64,000 bases of DNA from Paraburkholderia caribensis (lineage in GTDB: Bacteria; Pseudomonadota; Gammaproteobacteria; Burkholderiales; Burkholderiaceae): NCBI RefSeq assembly GCF_002902945.1, contig NZ_CP026101.1, positions 1,054,001-1,118,000 on the forward strand, given 5' to 3'. Positions 1 through 7,909 of the stretch are shown here, piece by piece. Position numbers and translations under genes: made by a program. Numbering within the stretch: position 1 is the stretch's first letter; every line of letters begins with the position of its first letter. The notes beneath the pieces were generated by a model, which saw nothing but the letters and a program-made list of their open reading frames with translations, did not search any database and had not been told where the DNA came from.

Positions 1-446
1 AACGCGTGACGGGGATGCGGCGACGGCCGCAAATGAAAGTCCGCGACCCAGTCCTCGCCGCTCAGATACTCGAGATTGAACCAGACGGGCACGGGCTCGC
101 GCCGCGCCATCGCTTCCACGTACACGTGCGGCAGCTCGCACGCGAACGCCTCGATCACGACGTCGGCGACCTGCAGCGTATCGCCCGCGTGCGCCGGCTC
201 GTGCCAGTGCTCGACGACGATGCCGTCCACCGTCTGCCGCGCGCTTTGCACATCGACGGATGCGTTGAGCTTGTGAAACGCGTGCAGATCGTCGACGAAC
301 AGACGCACCTGCCAGCCATGTTCGCTCGCGAGTTGCCGCGCGAGCCGCCAGCAGACGCCGATGTCGCCGAAGTTGTCGATCACTGCGCAGAAAATGTCGC
401 ACGCGATCGTCGACGGCTGCAACGCTTGAGTGGGAGCGGAAGACAT
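1..446 (-). CDS. earP: EF-P arginine rhamnosyltransferase EarP, N-terminal part (runs off the window)
   Basis: EarP transfers rhamnose from dTDP-rhamnose to a conserved arginine of elongation factor P, which lets EF-P rescue ribosomes stalled at polyproline. Only the first 148 codons are present; the gene continues beyond base 1. The recognisable stretch, reading about residues 16-35, is CDIFCAVIDNFGDIGVCWRL, the typical N-terminal Rossmann segment of this DUF2331/GT104 family. The start is the ATG at 446, chosen because it precedes this motif by about 15 residues; no strong Shine-Dalgarno sequence is seen. It is divergent from uvrC with about 110 bp between the starts. The partner efp gene would be expected just outside the window in many betaproteobacteria. 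Confidence 0.88.
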   Translation of the reverse strand, partial: MSSAPTQALQPSTIACDIFCAVIDNFGDIGVCWRLARQLASEHGWQVRLFVDDLHAFHKLNASVDVQSARQTVDGIVVEHWHEPAHAGDTLQVADVVIEAFACELPHVYVEAMARREPVPVWFNLEYLSGEDWVADFHLRPSPHPRHA

Positions 447-555
447 GATGGCGCCGCCTGGGTTCGGGCGTGGACGGAATGTTCTAAACTGGCGATTCTA
501 AAGCACATCACCCACATGACACGCCGTCCGTATGCGGCGTCCAATCCGATTCTGC

Positions 556-2778
556 ATGACCCGATCCGATTCCTCTCCCGCAGCCGGTGCCGCCGTGAAA
601 CCCGGCGCGGCCGAAGCCGTCGCCGAAGACTTCGACCCGAAGAAGGTGCTGCGCCAGTTGCCGCACATGCCGGGCGTCTATCGCTACTACGATGCGCAGG
701 GCGCGGTGCTGTACGTGGGCAAGGCGCGCGACCTGAAGAAGCGCGTGTCGAGCTACTTCACCAAGACGCTGCTGTCACCGCGCATCGCGATGATGGTCAC
801 GCGGATCGCAAAGATCGAAACGACGGTCACGCGGTCCGAAGCCGAAGCGCTGTTGCTCGAGAACAATCTGATCAAGGCTTTGGCGCCGCGCTACAACATC
901 CTGTTTCGCGACGACAAGTCATATCCGTATCTGAAGCTGACGGGTCATCAGTTCCCGCGCATGGCGTACTACCGCGGTTCGGTCGACAAGAAGAATCAGT
1001 ATTTCGGACCTTTCCCGAGTGCGTGGGCAGTGCGTGAGAGCATTCAGATCCTGCAGCGCGTGTTCCAGTTGCGCACGTGCGAGGACTCCGTGTTCAACAA
1101 TCGCACGCGGCCGTGTTTGCTGCATCAGATCGGACGATGCACGGCGCCGTGCGTCGCCGCGATCAGCGAAGAGGACTATGCACGCGATGTGTCGAACGCG
1201 TCGCGCTTCCTGCTCGGACGGCAGTCGGAGGTGATGAAGGAACTCGAGCAGAAGATGCACGCGTTTGCCAGCGAACTGAAGTTCGAGCAGGCAGCGGCCG
1301 TGCGCAATCAGATGAGTTCGCTGTCGACAGTGCTGCATCAGCAGGCCATCGAAGTGGGCGGCGAGAGTGACGTCGATATTCTGGCCGTCGTCGCGCTTGG
1401 CGGGCGCGTGTGCGTGAACCTCGCGATGGTGCGCGGCGGCCGGCATCTCGGCGACAAGGCGTACTTCCCGACGCACGTCGAAAGCGCGTTGACAGCCGAA
1501 GAGGGCGGTCTCGACGATGGCGATGAAATCGTCCGGGCCGAGCCCGCGACAGTGATCGGCGTCGAGGCGGAGATGGGCGAGGAGTCCGATGAAGTCGTGA
1601 GTATCGGTGAAGACTCGGACGAAGACCCGGACGAAAACTCGCCGGAGGAAGGCAGCGAAGAGCTAGAAGTCGCTAGCGGCGCAGATGCAGATACCGACAC
1701 CGCCGTCGGCAAGAAGCCGCGCCGCACGCCCGGCATCGAATCGGAAGTGCTCGAGGCGTTCATTGCCCAGCACTATCTGGGCAATCGCGTGCCGCCCGTG
1801 CTCGTGGTCAGCCACGCCCCCGCGAGCCGCGAACTCGTCGATCTGCTGATCGAGCAGGCCGGGCACAAGGTCACGCTGTTGCGCCAGCCGCAAGGCCAGA
1901 AGCGCGCCTGGCTCGCGATGGCCGAGCAGAACGCGAAGATCGCGCTCGCGCGGCTATTGTCGGAGCAAGGCTCGCAGCAATCGCGTACGCGCGCGCTCGC
2001 CGACACGTTGTCGCTCGAATGCGAAGACCTGGCGCATCTGCGCATCGAATGCTTCGACATCAGCCATACGATGGGCGAAGCGACGCAGGCGTCGTGCGTC
2101 GTCTATCACCATCACAAGATGCAGTCGTCCGAGTACCGGCGTTACAACATCACGGGCATCACGCCGGGCGACGACTACGCGGCGATGCGTCAGGTGCTCA
2201 CGCGCCGCTACGAGAAGATGGTCGCGCAGGCCGCGGCAAACGCGAACGACGAAGCAGCTGAGCTGCAACCCGAAGCCGCCGCCGATCCGGCCATCGCGCC
2301 GGAAGGCGCGGAACCCGTTGCCGCGGGCGGGCAGCTGCCGAACATCGTGCTGATCGACGGCGGCAAAGGGCAGGTCGAGATCGCACGCCAGGTATTCAAC
2401 GAACTCGGGCTGGACCTCGGCATGCTGGTCGGCGTCGCGAAGGGCGAAGGGCGCAAGGTTGGTCTCGAGACGCTCGTCTTCGCGGACGGTCGCTCGTCGC
2501 TCGAACTCGGCAAGGAAAGCGCGGCGCTGATGCTGGTCGCGCAGATCCGCGACGAAGCGCACCGTTTCGCGATCACGGGCATGCGCGCGAAGCGCGGCAA
2601 GACGCGCCAGACGTCGCGGCTCGAAGAACTGGAAGGCGTCGGCGCGAAGCGGCGTCAGCGGCTGCTGGCGCGCTTCGGCGGCTTGCGCGGCGTGGTGGCG
2701 GCGAGTATCGACGATCTCGCGAGCGTCGAGGGCATTTCGCGCGCGCTCGCCGAGCAGATTTATCGACAGTTGCATTGA
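556..2778 (+). CDS. uvrC: UvrABC excinuclease subunit C
   Basis: UvrC makes the dual incisions in nucleotide excision repair after UvrAB locates a lesion. The N-terminal GIY-YIG nuclease domain is visible (MPGVYRYY then LYVGKARDLKKRVSSYF), followed by a UvrB-binding UVR segment (about SEVMKELEQKMHAFASELKFEQAAAVRNQM), the RNase H-like C-terminal nuclease (IECFDISHTMGEATQAS and VLIDGGKGQ) and a terminal helix-hairpin-helix pair (LEELEGVGAKRRQRLLARFGG). At 740 residues it is longer than the roughly 610 of Escherichia coli; the excess lies in an acidic low-complexity insert encoded at about 1490-1735 and an Ala/Glu-rich insert at about 2230-2335. An in-frame ATG at 532 would add eight residues; 556 is preferred because related proteins begin with MT a short way before the GIY-YIG domain. 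Confidence 0.96.
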   Translation: MTRSDSSPAAGAAVKPGAAEAVAEDFDPKKVLRQLPHMPGVYRYYDAQGAVLYVGKARDLKKRVSSYFTKTLLSPRIAMMVTRIAKIETTVTRSEAEALLLENNLIKALAPRYNILFRDDKSYPYLKLTGHQFPRMAYYRGSVDKKNQYFGPFPSAWAVRESIQILQRVFQLRTCEDSVFNNRTRPCLLHQIGRCTAPCVAAISEEDYARDVSNASRFLLGRQSEVMKELEQKMHAFASELKFEQAAAVRNQMSSLSTVLHQQAIEVGGESDVDILAVVALGGRVCVNLAMVRGGRHLGDKAYFPTHVESALTAEEGGLDDGDEIVRAEPATVIGVEAEMGEESDEVVSIGEDSDEDPDENSPEEGSEELEVASGADADTDTAVGKKPRRTPGIESEVLEAFIAQHYLGNRVPPVLVVSHAPASRELVDLLIEQAGHKVTLLRQPQGQKRAWLAMAEQNAKIALARLLSEQGSQQSRTRALADTLSLECEDLAHLRIECFDISHTMGEATQASCVVYHHHKMQSSEYRRYNITGITPGDDYAAMRQVLTRRYEKMVAQAAANANDEAAELQPEAAADPAIAPEGAEPVAAGGQLPNIVLIDGGKGQVEIARQVFNELGLDLGMLVGVAKGEGRKVGLETLVFADGRSSLELGKESAALMLVAQIRDEAHRFAITGMRAKRGKTRQTSRLEELEGVGAKRRQRLLARFGGLRGVVAASIDDLASVEGISRALAEQIYRQLH

Positions 2779-2888
2779 ACGCGTCCGTGTCTGCGTACGC
2801 CGCCGCGCCGTGCGCCCGAGCCTTGCTTGTGGCTCGCCCGGTGAAGCGGCACAATTGCATCTCTTATCTCAGAACGTAGCGCCTGCCC

Positions 2889-3479
2889 ATGCCGTTTAAT
2901 TTCCCGATCTTCCTGACGTGGCTGCGGATAGTGTTGATTCCGCTCGTCGTGGGCGTGTTCTATTTGCCGGACATGATGCTAAGTCCCGCGCACCGCAATC
3001 TGGCCGCAGCGACGATATTCATCCTCGCCGCGCTGACCGACTGGTTCGACGGCTTTCTCGCGCGTAAGTGGAACCAGACGTCGGCGTTCGGCGCGTTCCT
3101 CGATCCCGTCGCCGACAAGCTGATGGTGACAGCCGCCTTGCTCGTGCTGGTCCAGTTGTCGCGCCTGGATTCGGCGATCGCGCTTGTGATCGTCGGCCGC
3201 GAGATCGCGATTTCGGCGCTGCGTGAATGGATGGCGCAGATCGGCGCATCGAAGAGCGTCGCGGTGAATTCGCTCGGCAAGTTCAAGACGGCCTGCCAGA
3301 TGACAGCGATTCCGATGCTGCTGTTCTATGGTCCGCTATCGTTCGGCGTGTTGTCGATCGACACGCGCGTGTGGGGTTTGTGGCTCATCTATCTCGCCGC
3401 ATTCCTCACGATCTGGTCGATGCTGTACTACATGAAGCTTGCGTGGCCGCAGATCCGCGAGCGCGGTGGGATGGCGTGA
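2889..3479 (+). CDS. pgsA: CDP-diacylglycerol--glycerol-3-phosphate 3-phosphatidyltransferase
   Basis: PgsA makes phosphatidylglycerophosphate from CDP-diacylglycerol and glycerol 3-phosphate, the committed step to phosphatidylglycerol and cardiolipin in the inner membrane. The CDP-alcohol phosphotransferase signature is complete (DWFDGFLAR, then GAFLDPVADK, giving the metal-binding aspartates), with hydrophobic segments before and after it. The length of 196 residues is normal for the family. It follows uvrC in the same direction after 110 bp, a common betaproteobacterial order, and is followed by a tRNA cluster with its own promoter. Confidence 0.96.
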   Translation: MPFNFPIFLTWLRIVLIPLVVGVFYLPDMMLSPAHRNLAAATIFILAALTDWFDGFLARKWNQTSAFGAFLDPVADKLMVTAALLVLVQLSRLDSAIALVIVGREIAISALREWMAQIGASKSVAVNSLGKFKTACQMTAIPMLLFYGPLSFGVLSIDTRVWGLWLIYLAAFLTIWSMLYYMKLAWPQIRERGGMA

Positions 3480-3547
3480 CGCAGAGGTTGATGCGCAGTG
3501 TCCGCGCGATGCGTCAGTAGAATTTTCAATCTCTCGTACAAAAAGAG

Positions 3548-3576
3548 TTGACACGGTTCGGCGGCTTCTACATAAT
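3548..3576 (+). promoter_or_regulatory. sigma-70 type promoter of the tRNA-Gly genes
   Basis: TTGACA at 3548-3553 and CATAAT at 3571-3576 are separated by exactly 17 bp, and the first tRNA-Gly starts 64 bp downstream. This is a near-consensus promoter and explains separate expression of the tRNA cluster from pgsA. Confidence 0.8.
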
Positions 3577-3640
3577 CTCGTTTCTCCGGTGCACGCGCTG
3601 CTAAACAGCGCGAAACACTAGGAAGCAGTAGAAGCAAAAC

Positions 3641-3716
3641 GCGGGAGTAGCTCAGTTGGTAGAGCGCAACCTTGCCAAGGTTGAGGTCGCGAGTTCGAGA
3701 CTCGTCTCCCGCTCCA
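3641..3716 (+). tRNA. tRNA-Gly (GCC), copy 1
   Basis: The 76-nt cloverleaf has acceptor GCGGGAG pairing with CTCCCGC, the loop CTTGCCAAG carrying anticodon GCC, the GTTCGAGAC T-loop region and an encoded CCA end. It is identical over its whole length to the copy at 3785-3860. Confidence 0.97.
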
Positions 3717-3784
3717 GATTTTGAAGCTGCGTTTTGCGGCAAGCAGTCAGCAGGGCGTTGTGAAGCAGTAAAGCGCAGGTTCAT

Positions 3785-3860
3785 GCGGGAGTAGCTCAGT
3801 TGGTAGAGCGCAACCTTGCCAAGGTTGAGGTCGCGAGTTCGAGACTCGTCTCCCGCTCCA
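3785..3860 (+). tRNA. tRNA-Gly (GCC), copy 2
   Basis: This is a 76-nt tRNA identical to the one at 3641-3716, 68 bp downstream. The same 8-mer AAGCAGTA occurs shortly before both copies, suggesting a local tandem duplication. It is probably co-transcribed from the promoter at 3548-3576. Confidence 0.97.
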
Positions 3861-3868
3861 CACATAGG

Positions 3869-3894
3869 GGGAAGCCAAGCTTCCCTTTTTGTTT
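3869..3894 (+). terminator. rho-independent terminator after the tRNA-Gly pair
   Basis: GGGAAGC and GCTTCCC pair across a three-base loop and are followed by TTTTTGTTT. It lies between the second tRNA-Gly and tRNA-Cys. A second small hairpin (GATGCTTC/GAAGCATC, 3895-3914) follows immediately. Confidence 0.75.
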
Positions 3895-4011
3895 GATGCT
3901 TCGGTAGAAGCATCGAGCGCAGATGGCCCTGATGTCGTGTCTTTCAGGCCATCGCACAAAATCTGCGAGCCGTTGCAACTGCAACAAAGTACGGTTCGGC
4001 AGTCCGCTTTC

Positions 4012-4085
4012 GGCGCGATAGCAAAGCGGTTATGCAGCGGCCTGCAAAGCCGTTTAGACCGGTTCGACTCCGGTTCGCGCCTCCA
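4012..4085 (+). tRNA. tRNA-Cys (GCA)
   Basis: The 74-nt cloverleaf has acceptor GGCGCGA pairing with TCGCGCC, the anticodon loop CCTGCAAAG with anticodon GCA, the GTTCGACTC T-loop and an encoded CCA end. It is closely followed by a strong terminator. Confidence 0.96.
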
Positions 4086-4093
4086 GAAGCAAA

Positions 4094-4127
4094 GAAAAGC
4101 CCCGAGATTTCGGGGCTTTTCTTTTTT
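4094..4127 (+). terminator. rho-independent terminator after tRNA-Cys
   Basis: AAAAGCCCCGA and its complement TTCGGGGCTTTT form a long stem around a tiny loop, followed by CTTTTTT. It closes the tRNA cluster before the acetyltransferase gene. Confidence 0.9.
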
Positions 4128-4157
4128 CAGCGTGGAGTTTCGCATGAGGGCAACGTC

Positions 4158-4658
4158 ATGACCGGGCAGCAACCTATGCAGAGCAAAGAGACTTCTCCTT
4201 TCGAATGGCGCTGGAAGGCTTTCGACGATCTGACGAACGTCGAGGTCTACGACATGCTGGCCGCTCGCGCAGCCGTCTTCGTGATCGAGCAGAACTGTCT
4301 GTATGGCGATGTCGATGGACTCGATATCGACGCGTGGCATCTGTTCGCATACGGCGGGTATCCGGCCGGCACGCGCGCGAAACTGGCGGGCTATCTGCGC
4401 GTGCTGTTGCCTGATGACGAAGACGCCGATATCCGCATCGGCCGCGTGCTGACGACAGCCGGTTTCCGTGGACAAGGCCTCGGCAGCGCGATGCTCGAAA
4501 CGGTGCTCGGCCATATTCGTGCGCAGTGGCCCGGCACGCCCATACGTCTGCATGCGCAGGCCCATCTGCAGCCGTTCTATGGCGCATTCGGCTTCGCGCC
4601 GATTTCAGACGTGCACGAAGAGGACGGCATCCCGCATATCTGGATGCGTTCCGCCTGA
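4158..4658 (+). CDS. ElaA-type GNAT acetyltransferase
   Basis: This is a predicted 166-residue acetyl-CoA-dependent N-acetyltransferase of the ElaA group; the physiological substrate of the group is not established. The acetyl-CoA binding stretch is seen as RVLTTAGFRGQGLGSAML (motif A, R/QxxGxG/A), with the ElaA-like N-terminal part LAARAAVFVIEQNCLYGDVDG and a C-terminal YGAFGFAPISDVHEEDGIPH. The ATG at 4158 is chosen because it has GAGGG upstream; the reading frame stays open back through the tRNA-Cys gene, which cannot be coding. It converges with the copper-assembly operon on the other strand. Confidence 0.88.
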   Translation: MTGQQPMQSKETSPFEWRWKAFDDLTNVEVYDMLAARAAVFVIEQNCLYGDVDGLDIDAWHLFAYGGYPAGTRAKLAGYLRVLLPDDEDADIRIGRVLTTAGFRGQGLGSAMLETVLGHIRAQWPGTPIRLHAQAHLQPFYGAFGFAPISDVHEEDGIPHIWMRSA

Positions 4659-4687
4659 CGCTTGCTCTTGCTGCGCCTGAATGCGGA

Positions 4688-5566
4688 TCAACGGTTGGCG
4701 TGCGCGACGAACTGCGCGCGGGCAGGCGCGGGCGCCTGCGCATTTCGCTCATCGCGCAGACGCTCCCGCGCCGACAGCCTCATCCAGTGACGCAGCGCGA
4801 GCACGGCGCCGATCACGCTCATCATCGAACCTGGAATCCATAGCAACAGCCCGCCGATCTGCTGATCGCGCATCGGACTGAGCCATGTGAACGCGCGCCC
4901 GCAGATCGAATAGACGGGATAAAGCTCGCGCGGCGAAAAGAAGATGAACGCGCCGAGCACGATCTGCGGCGGAATCGCGGCGACGACCAGCAGCACGCGG
5001 CGACCGGGCGACAGCCGCGCGGGCGGCGCAGGCCGTGCATCGAGCACGAGCCACCAGAACATCAAGCCGTCGATCACCATGCTCCAGTTCATCACGCGAT
5101 ACAGCCGCCAGTCGAGCATCGCGACGAAGTGAATCGGCGAGAACAGCCAGAAATAGATCAGTCCAACGAACAGAACGACGGCGACGACGGGATGAAACAG
5201 AACATCGAGCGTCGCGCGCACGTAGCGCGTTTGCAGCACGGGCCGCACGACGCGTTGCCGCCACGCGAATGGGATTCCCGCGCGTAGCGCCGCGCCGGGA
5301 TAGGACAGCGCGATGAAGAACGGCCCGAGATGATGCAGCACCAGATGCTGCGCGCGATGCATGAAAAACTCATGCTCGAAGAAATAGTCGAGCCGCGTAT
5401 GCAGCGCGACATAGAGCGCTGCCAGCCCGAACCAGAACGACAACTGCCGCGCCAGCGACACCTTCGCCTTGCGCACGCCACGCGCGAACAGCAGCGCGGC
5501 GAGCAGCATCACGATCACCACGGTCGGCGACGGCTCCCAGGGTTCGAGCCAGTAGAGCAAAGTCAT
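4688..5566 (-). CDS. CtaG-like (caa3-type) cytochrome c oxidase assembly membrane protein
   Basis: This is a 292-residue multi-spanning membrane protein with at least six hydrophobic segments, for example TVVIVMLLAALLFARG at the N-terminus and MMSVIGAVLALRHWM near the C-terminus. The HRAQHLVLHHLGPF segment with several histidines resembles the caa3_CtaG family (PF09678), proposed to act in copper insertion into haem-copper oxidases. It is the last gene of a three-gene operon behind PCu(A)C and SCO, which supports that role. The start at 5566 places the coding region 20 bp after the PCu(A)C stop; the frame stays open further upstream only over the shadow of that gene. Confidence 0.85.
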   Translation of the reverse strand: MTLLYWLEPWEPSPTVVIVMLLAALLFARGVRKAKVSLARQLSFWFGLAALYVALHTRLDYFFEHEFFMHRAQHLVLHHLGPFFIALSYPGAALRAGIPFAWRQRVVRPVLQTRYVRATLDVLFHPVVAVVLFVGLIYFWLFSPIHFVAMLDWRLYRVMNWSMVIDGLMFWWLVLDARPAPPARLSPGRRVLLVVAAIPPQIVLGAFIFFSPRELYPVYSICGRAFTWLSPMRDQQIGGLLLWIPGSMMSVIGAVLALRHWMRLSARERLRDERNAQAPAPARAQFVAHANR

Positions 5567-5586
5567 CGCGGGTTCTTCACGCGCCG

Positions 5587-6066
5587 CTACTTGGTCTGCG
5601 AAGGCGACTTGACCGCGAACGGCGCATCGAGCGTTTCGCCGTCGGAAAACTGCAGCTTCAGATGCACCGTATCGCCCGGCGCAATCTTGTGCTTCGCCTC
5701 TTCGAGCATCACGTGATAGCCGCCCGGCGCGATCGATGCCTGGCCGTGCGCGGGCACCGTCAGCTTGTCGACCATCACCATCTTTTGCGTCGAACCGTTC
5801 GACACCGTCTGATGCAGCATCGCGCTGCCGTAATCGGCGCTCGACACGTCGACGAGATCGATCGGCTTGTCGCTCGAGTTGGTCAGCGTGACGTACGCGG
5901 CGGCGGGCAGATTGTTCGGCAGCCAGCGGACCCATGCGTTCTGCACGGCGATGGCCGGCTTGCTGTCAGCCGCGTGCGCGGCGATGCTGGCCGTGGCGAC
6001 GCATGCGAAAGCGGCCGCGCAAACCAGCGTGTGAATCCTCGAAAGCGTTTTGATTTGTTGTGTCAT
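5587..6066 (-). CDS. periplasmic PCu(A)C copper chaperone
   Basis: This is a 159-residue secreted copper chaperone that delivers Cu(I) towards the CuA or CuB site of cytochrome oxidases. A signal peptide ends near AAHAAD (residue 33). The family copper motif is perfect in spacing: His85, Met96, His118 and Met120 give H-x10-M-x21-H-x-M. The gene lies 17 bp after the SCO stop and 20 bp before the CtaG-like start, so the three are very likely one transcript. Confidence 0.93.
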   Translation of the reverse strand: MTQQIKTLSRIHTLVCAAAFACVATASIAAHAADSKPAIAVQNAWVRWLPNNLPAAAYVTLTNSSDKPIDLVDVSSADYGSAMLHQTVSNGSTQKMVMVDKLTVPAHGQASIAPGGYHVMLEEAKHKIAPGDTVHLKLQFSDGETLDAPFAVKSPSQTK

Positions 6067-6083
6067 GTCGAACCTGTGAGAAA

Positions 6084-6737
6084 TCAGGATTGGTCTTCAA
6101 TGATACGGCGCACGTCTCGCGCGATGACGTCGGGCGAGTCGCGGTCCGTGGCGAGCAGACGCGCGCGATTACGTGCGTCGAAGATGTAGACGGCCGAGCT
6201 GTGCGTCACCTCGTAATTGCCGTTCGGCTCGCGCTTTTCCATCTGATACGCGACGCGGTAATGCCTTGCCATCTGCTCGATCTGTGCATCCGTGCCCGTC
6301 AGACCGAACGCATGCTGCGAATCGAATGCGCCGACGTAGTCGTGCAACGCGCTGGGCGTGTCGCGCGCGGGATCGACGCTGACGAACAGGATGCGCACAT
6401 TCTGCGCGTCGGGCCCGAGCTTGCCGATGACCTGCATCAGACGCGCCATCGTTTCCGGGCAGACGTCGGGGCAATGCGTATAGCCGAAGTACACGAGCGA
6501 CACGCGTCCCTTGAGCGTATCCGCCGCGACGGACCGGCCGTCGTCGCCCGTCAGCGTGAAATCGAGGTCGGGCAGATGGCCGCTCACGTCCGTCAGTTGC
6601 CACGGTTCGCCGTGATGCGAGCATCCCGCGCTGCCGAGCGCCGCGCACAGCACGACACCCAGCGTAGCGATGCGCATTGGCGCAGGAGCGTGCCGGGCGA
6701 GGAAGCGCAAGAGAGACACAGGTGCTTTCGGGAACAA
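6084..6737 (-). CDS. SCO family copper/thiol protein for cytochrome c oxidase assembly
   Basis: SCO proteins are membrane-anchored thioredoxin-like copper binders that help assemble the CuA centre of cytochrome oxidase. The copper and redox motif CPDVCP (Cys89, Cys93) and the distal His179 (YEVTHSSAVYIFD) are present. A hydrophobic start with lipobox-like SAGC (Cys39) suggests a lipoprotein. The ATG at 6737 gives 217 residues; an internal Met at residue 21 (6677) would give a more ordinary signal peptide and is a realistic alternative start. First gene of the SCO-PCu(A)C-CtaG operon. Confidence 0.92.
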   Translation of the reverse strand: MFPKAPVSLLRFLARHAPAPMRIATLGVVLCAALGSAGCSHHGEPWQLTDVSGHLPDLDFTLTGDDGRSVAADTLKGRVSLVYFGYTHCPDVCPETMARLMQVIGKLGPDAQNVRILFVSVDPARDTPSALHDYVGAFDSQHAFGLTGTDAQIEQMARHYRVAYQMEKREPNGNYEVTHSSAVYIFDARNRARLLATDRDSPDVIARDVRRIIEDQS

Positions 6738-7107
6738 AGGCTGTTTCGACGACTCGATTCAGAACAGGGGCGCACATCAGGATGCAAGCAGCGCGCTGCG
6801 ACTGGCATGACCCGATCGCGGCTCATGCTATTCCATGTCCACGGCGCGCGCCGTTGCGACTCTATCGCAATTTCAGACGCGTCGTTGTACCGTGGCCCTG
6901 TGAGGGAAAAAGCGAGTCAATATGCCGCAGCGCATTGAAAGGCGGCCGTATCCGGATCGTACGGGTTTTGCATCCCGTCCTTTCGGCCGGCAGCCCGGAA
7001 TGCCCGCCCGCGCGGCGCGAAAACTTACTTTCTCGAAAAAACGACCGATGCGCGGTAAGATGCGCACACTTTTCCGGCTGCAAGCGGCTGAGAGGCAACG
7101 TACACCG
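6738..7107. other. intergenic region between divergent SCO operon and otsB
   Basis: The roughly 370 bp separate two divergent transcription units and must carry both promoters. No -35/-10 pair close to consensus was found; a TAAGAT hexamer near 7056 is a possible -10 for otsB. AGAGG at 7090-7094 is the otsB ribosome binding site. No tRNA, small gene or repeat was recognised. Confidence 0.5.
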
Positions 7108-7857
7108 ATGCAAGTACTTCCCGCTTTTCTGTCTCCCACGGAGACGGCATTTTTCTTCGATTTCGACGGTACGCTCGTCGATCTGGCACCGACGCCCGAC
7201 GGCGTGCTGGTCCAACCCGAGGCGATCGCCTTGCTCACCGAACTCCGGCGGCTGACGAACGGCGCAGTGGCGATCGTGTCGGGACGCGGGATCGACAGCA
7301 TCGACCAGTTTCTCGGCATGCCCGATCTGCCCATCGCCGGCCTGCACGGCGCCGAGCGGCGCGATGCGAACGGCGACACGCAGCGCATCGGCTTCAACGA
7401 CGACCGGCTACTGCGCATGGAGCAGGTGCTCGCCGAAGTCGTCAACGCCAATCCCGGCATGCTGCTCGAAATCAAGGGCGCGGCGCTCGCGCTGCACTAT
7501 CGCAACGCACCCGACCGCGAGCCGGTGGCGCGCGAAGCGACGAGCCGGCTGGTCGCCGAATATCCAGCCGCTTACGTGCTGCAGCCAGGCAAGATGGTCT
7601 ATGAAATCAAGCCGAAGGACGTCGACAAGGGCCGCGCGCTGCGCGCCTTTCTGGACGAGCCGCCGTTCACGGGTCGCACGCCCGTGTTCGCAGGCGACGA
7701 TCTGACCGACGAGAAGGGCTTCGTGGTCGTCAACGAAAAGGGCGGTCTGTCGATCAAGGTCGGCGGTGGCGATACGATCGCGCGCTCGCGCATCGGCTCG
7801 GTGAGCGCGCTGCTCGCGTGGCTGTCGGAAATCGTCGCGGCGGCGCGCAACGCATGA
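7108..7857 (+). CDS. otsB: trehalose-6-phosphate phosphatase
   Basis: OtsB removes phosphate from trehalose 6-phosphate, the second step of trehalose synthesis as an osmo- and stress protectant. The HAD nucleophile motif FFDFDGTLVDL is at residues 16-26 (Asp18, Asp20), and the later GDDLTDEKGF is the metal-binding HAD motif. The start at 7108 gives 249 residues and has AGAGG upstream; the reading frame extends further upstream without family similarity. otsA follows after 52 bp, so the pair is likely an operon in the order phosphatase-synthase. Confidence 0.95.
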   Translation: MQVLPAFLSPTETAFFFDFDGTLVDLAPTPDGVLVQPEAIALLTELRRLTNGAVAIVSGRGIDSIDQFLGMPDLPIAGLHGAERRDANGDTQRIGFNDDRLLRMEQVLAEVVNANPGMLLEIKGAALALHYRNAPDREPVAREATSRLVAEYPAAYVLQPGKMVYEIKPKDVDKGRALRAFLDEPPFTGRTPVFAGDDLTDEKGFVVVNEKGGLSIKVGGGDTIARSRIGSVSALLAWLSEIVAAARNA

Positions 7858-7909
7858 TGGCACCCGTTCATCCGCGCCTCGCTCCTGTACAGCACGGAAC
7901 CCTCGCGTC

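Noticed and set aside
6..1037. 343-codon plus-strand frame over the left edge
   Set aside because: It is the antisense of earP joined to an off-frame part of uvrC.
3428..4565. Minus-strand frames crossing the tRNA-Gly and tRNA-Cys genes, with repeated peptides
   Set aside because: The repeated peptides are antisense translations of the two identical tRNA genes.
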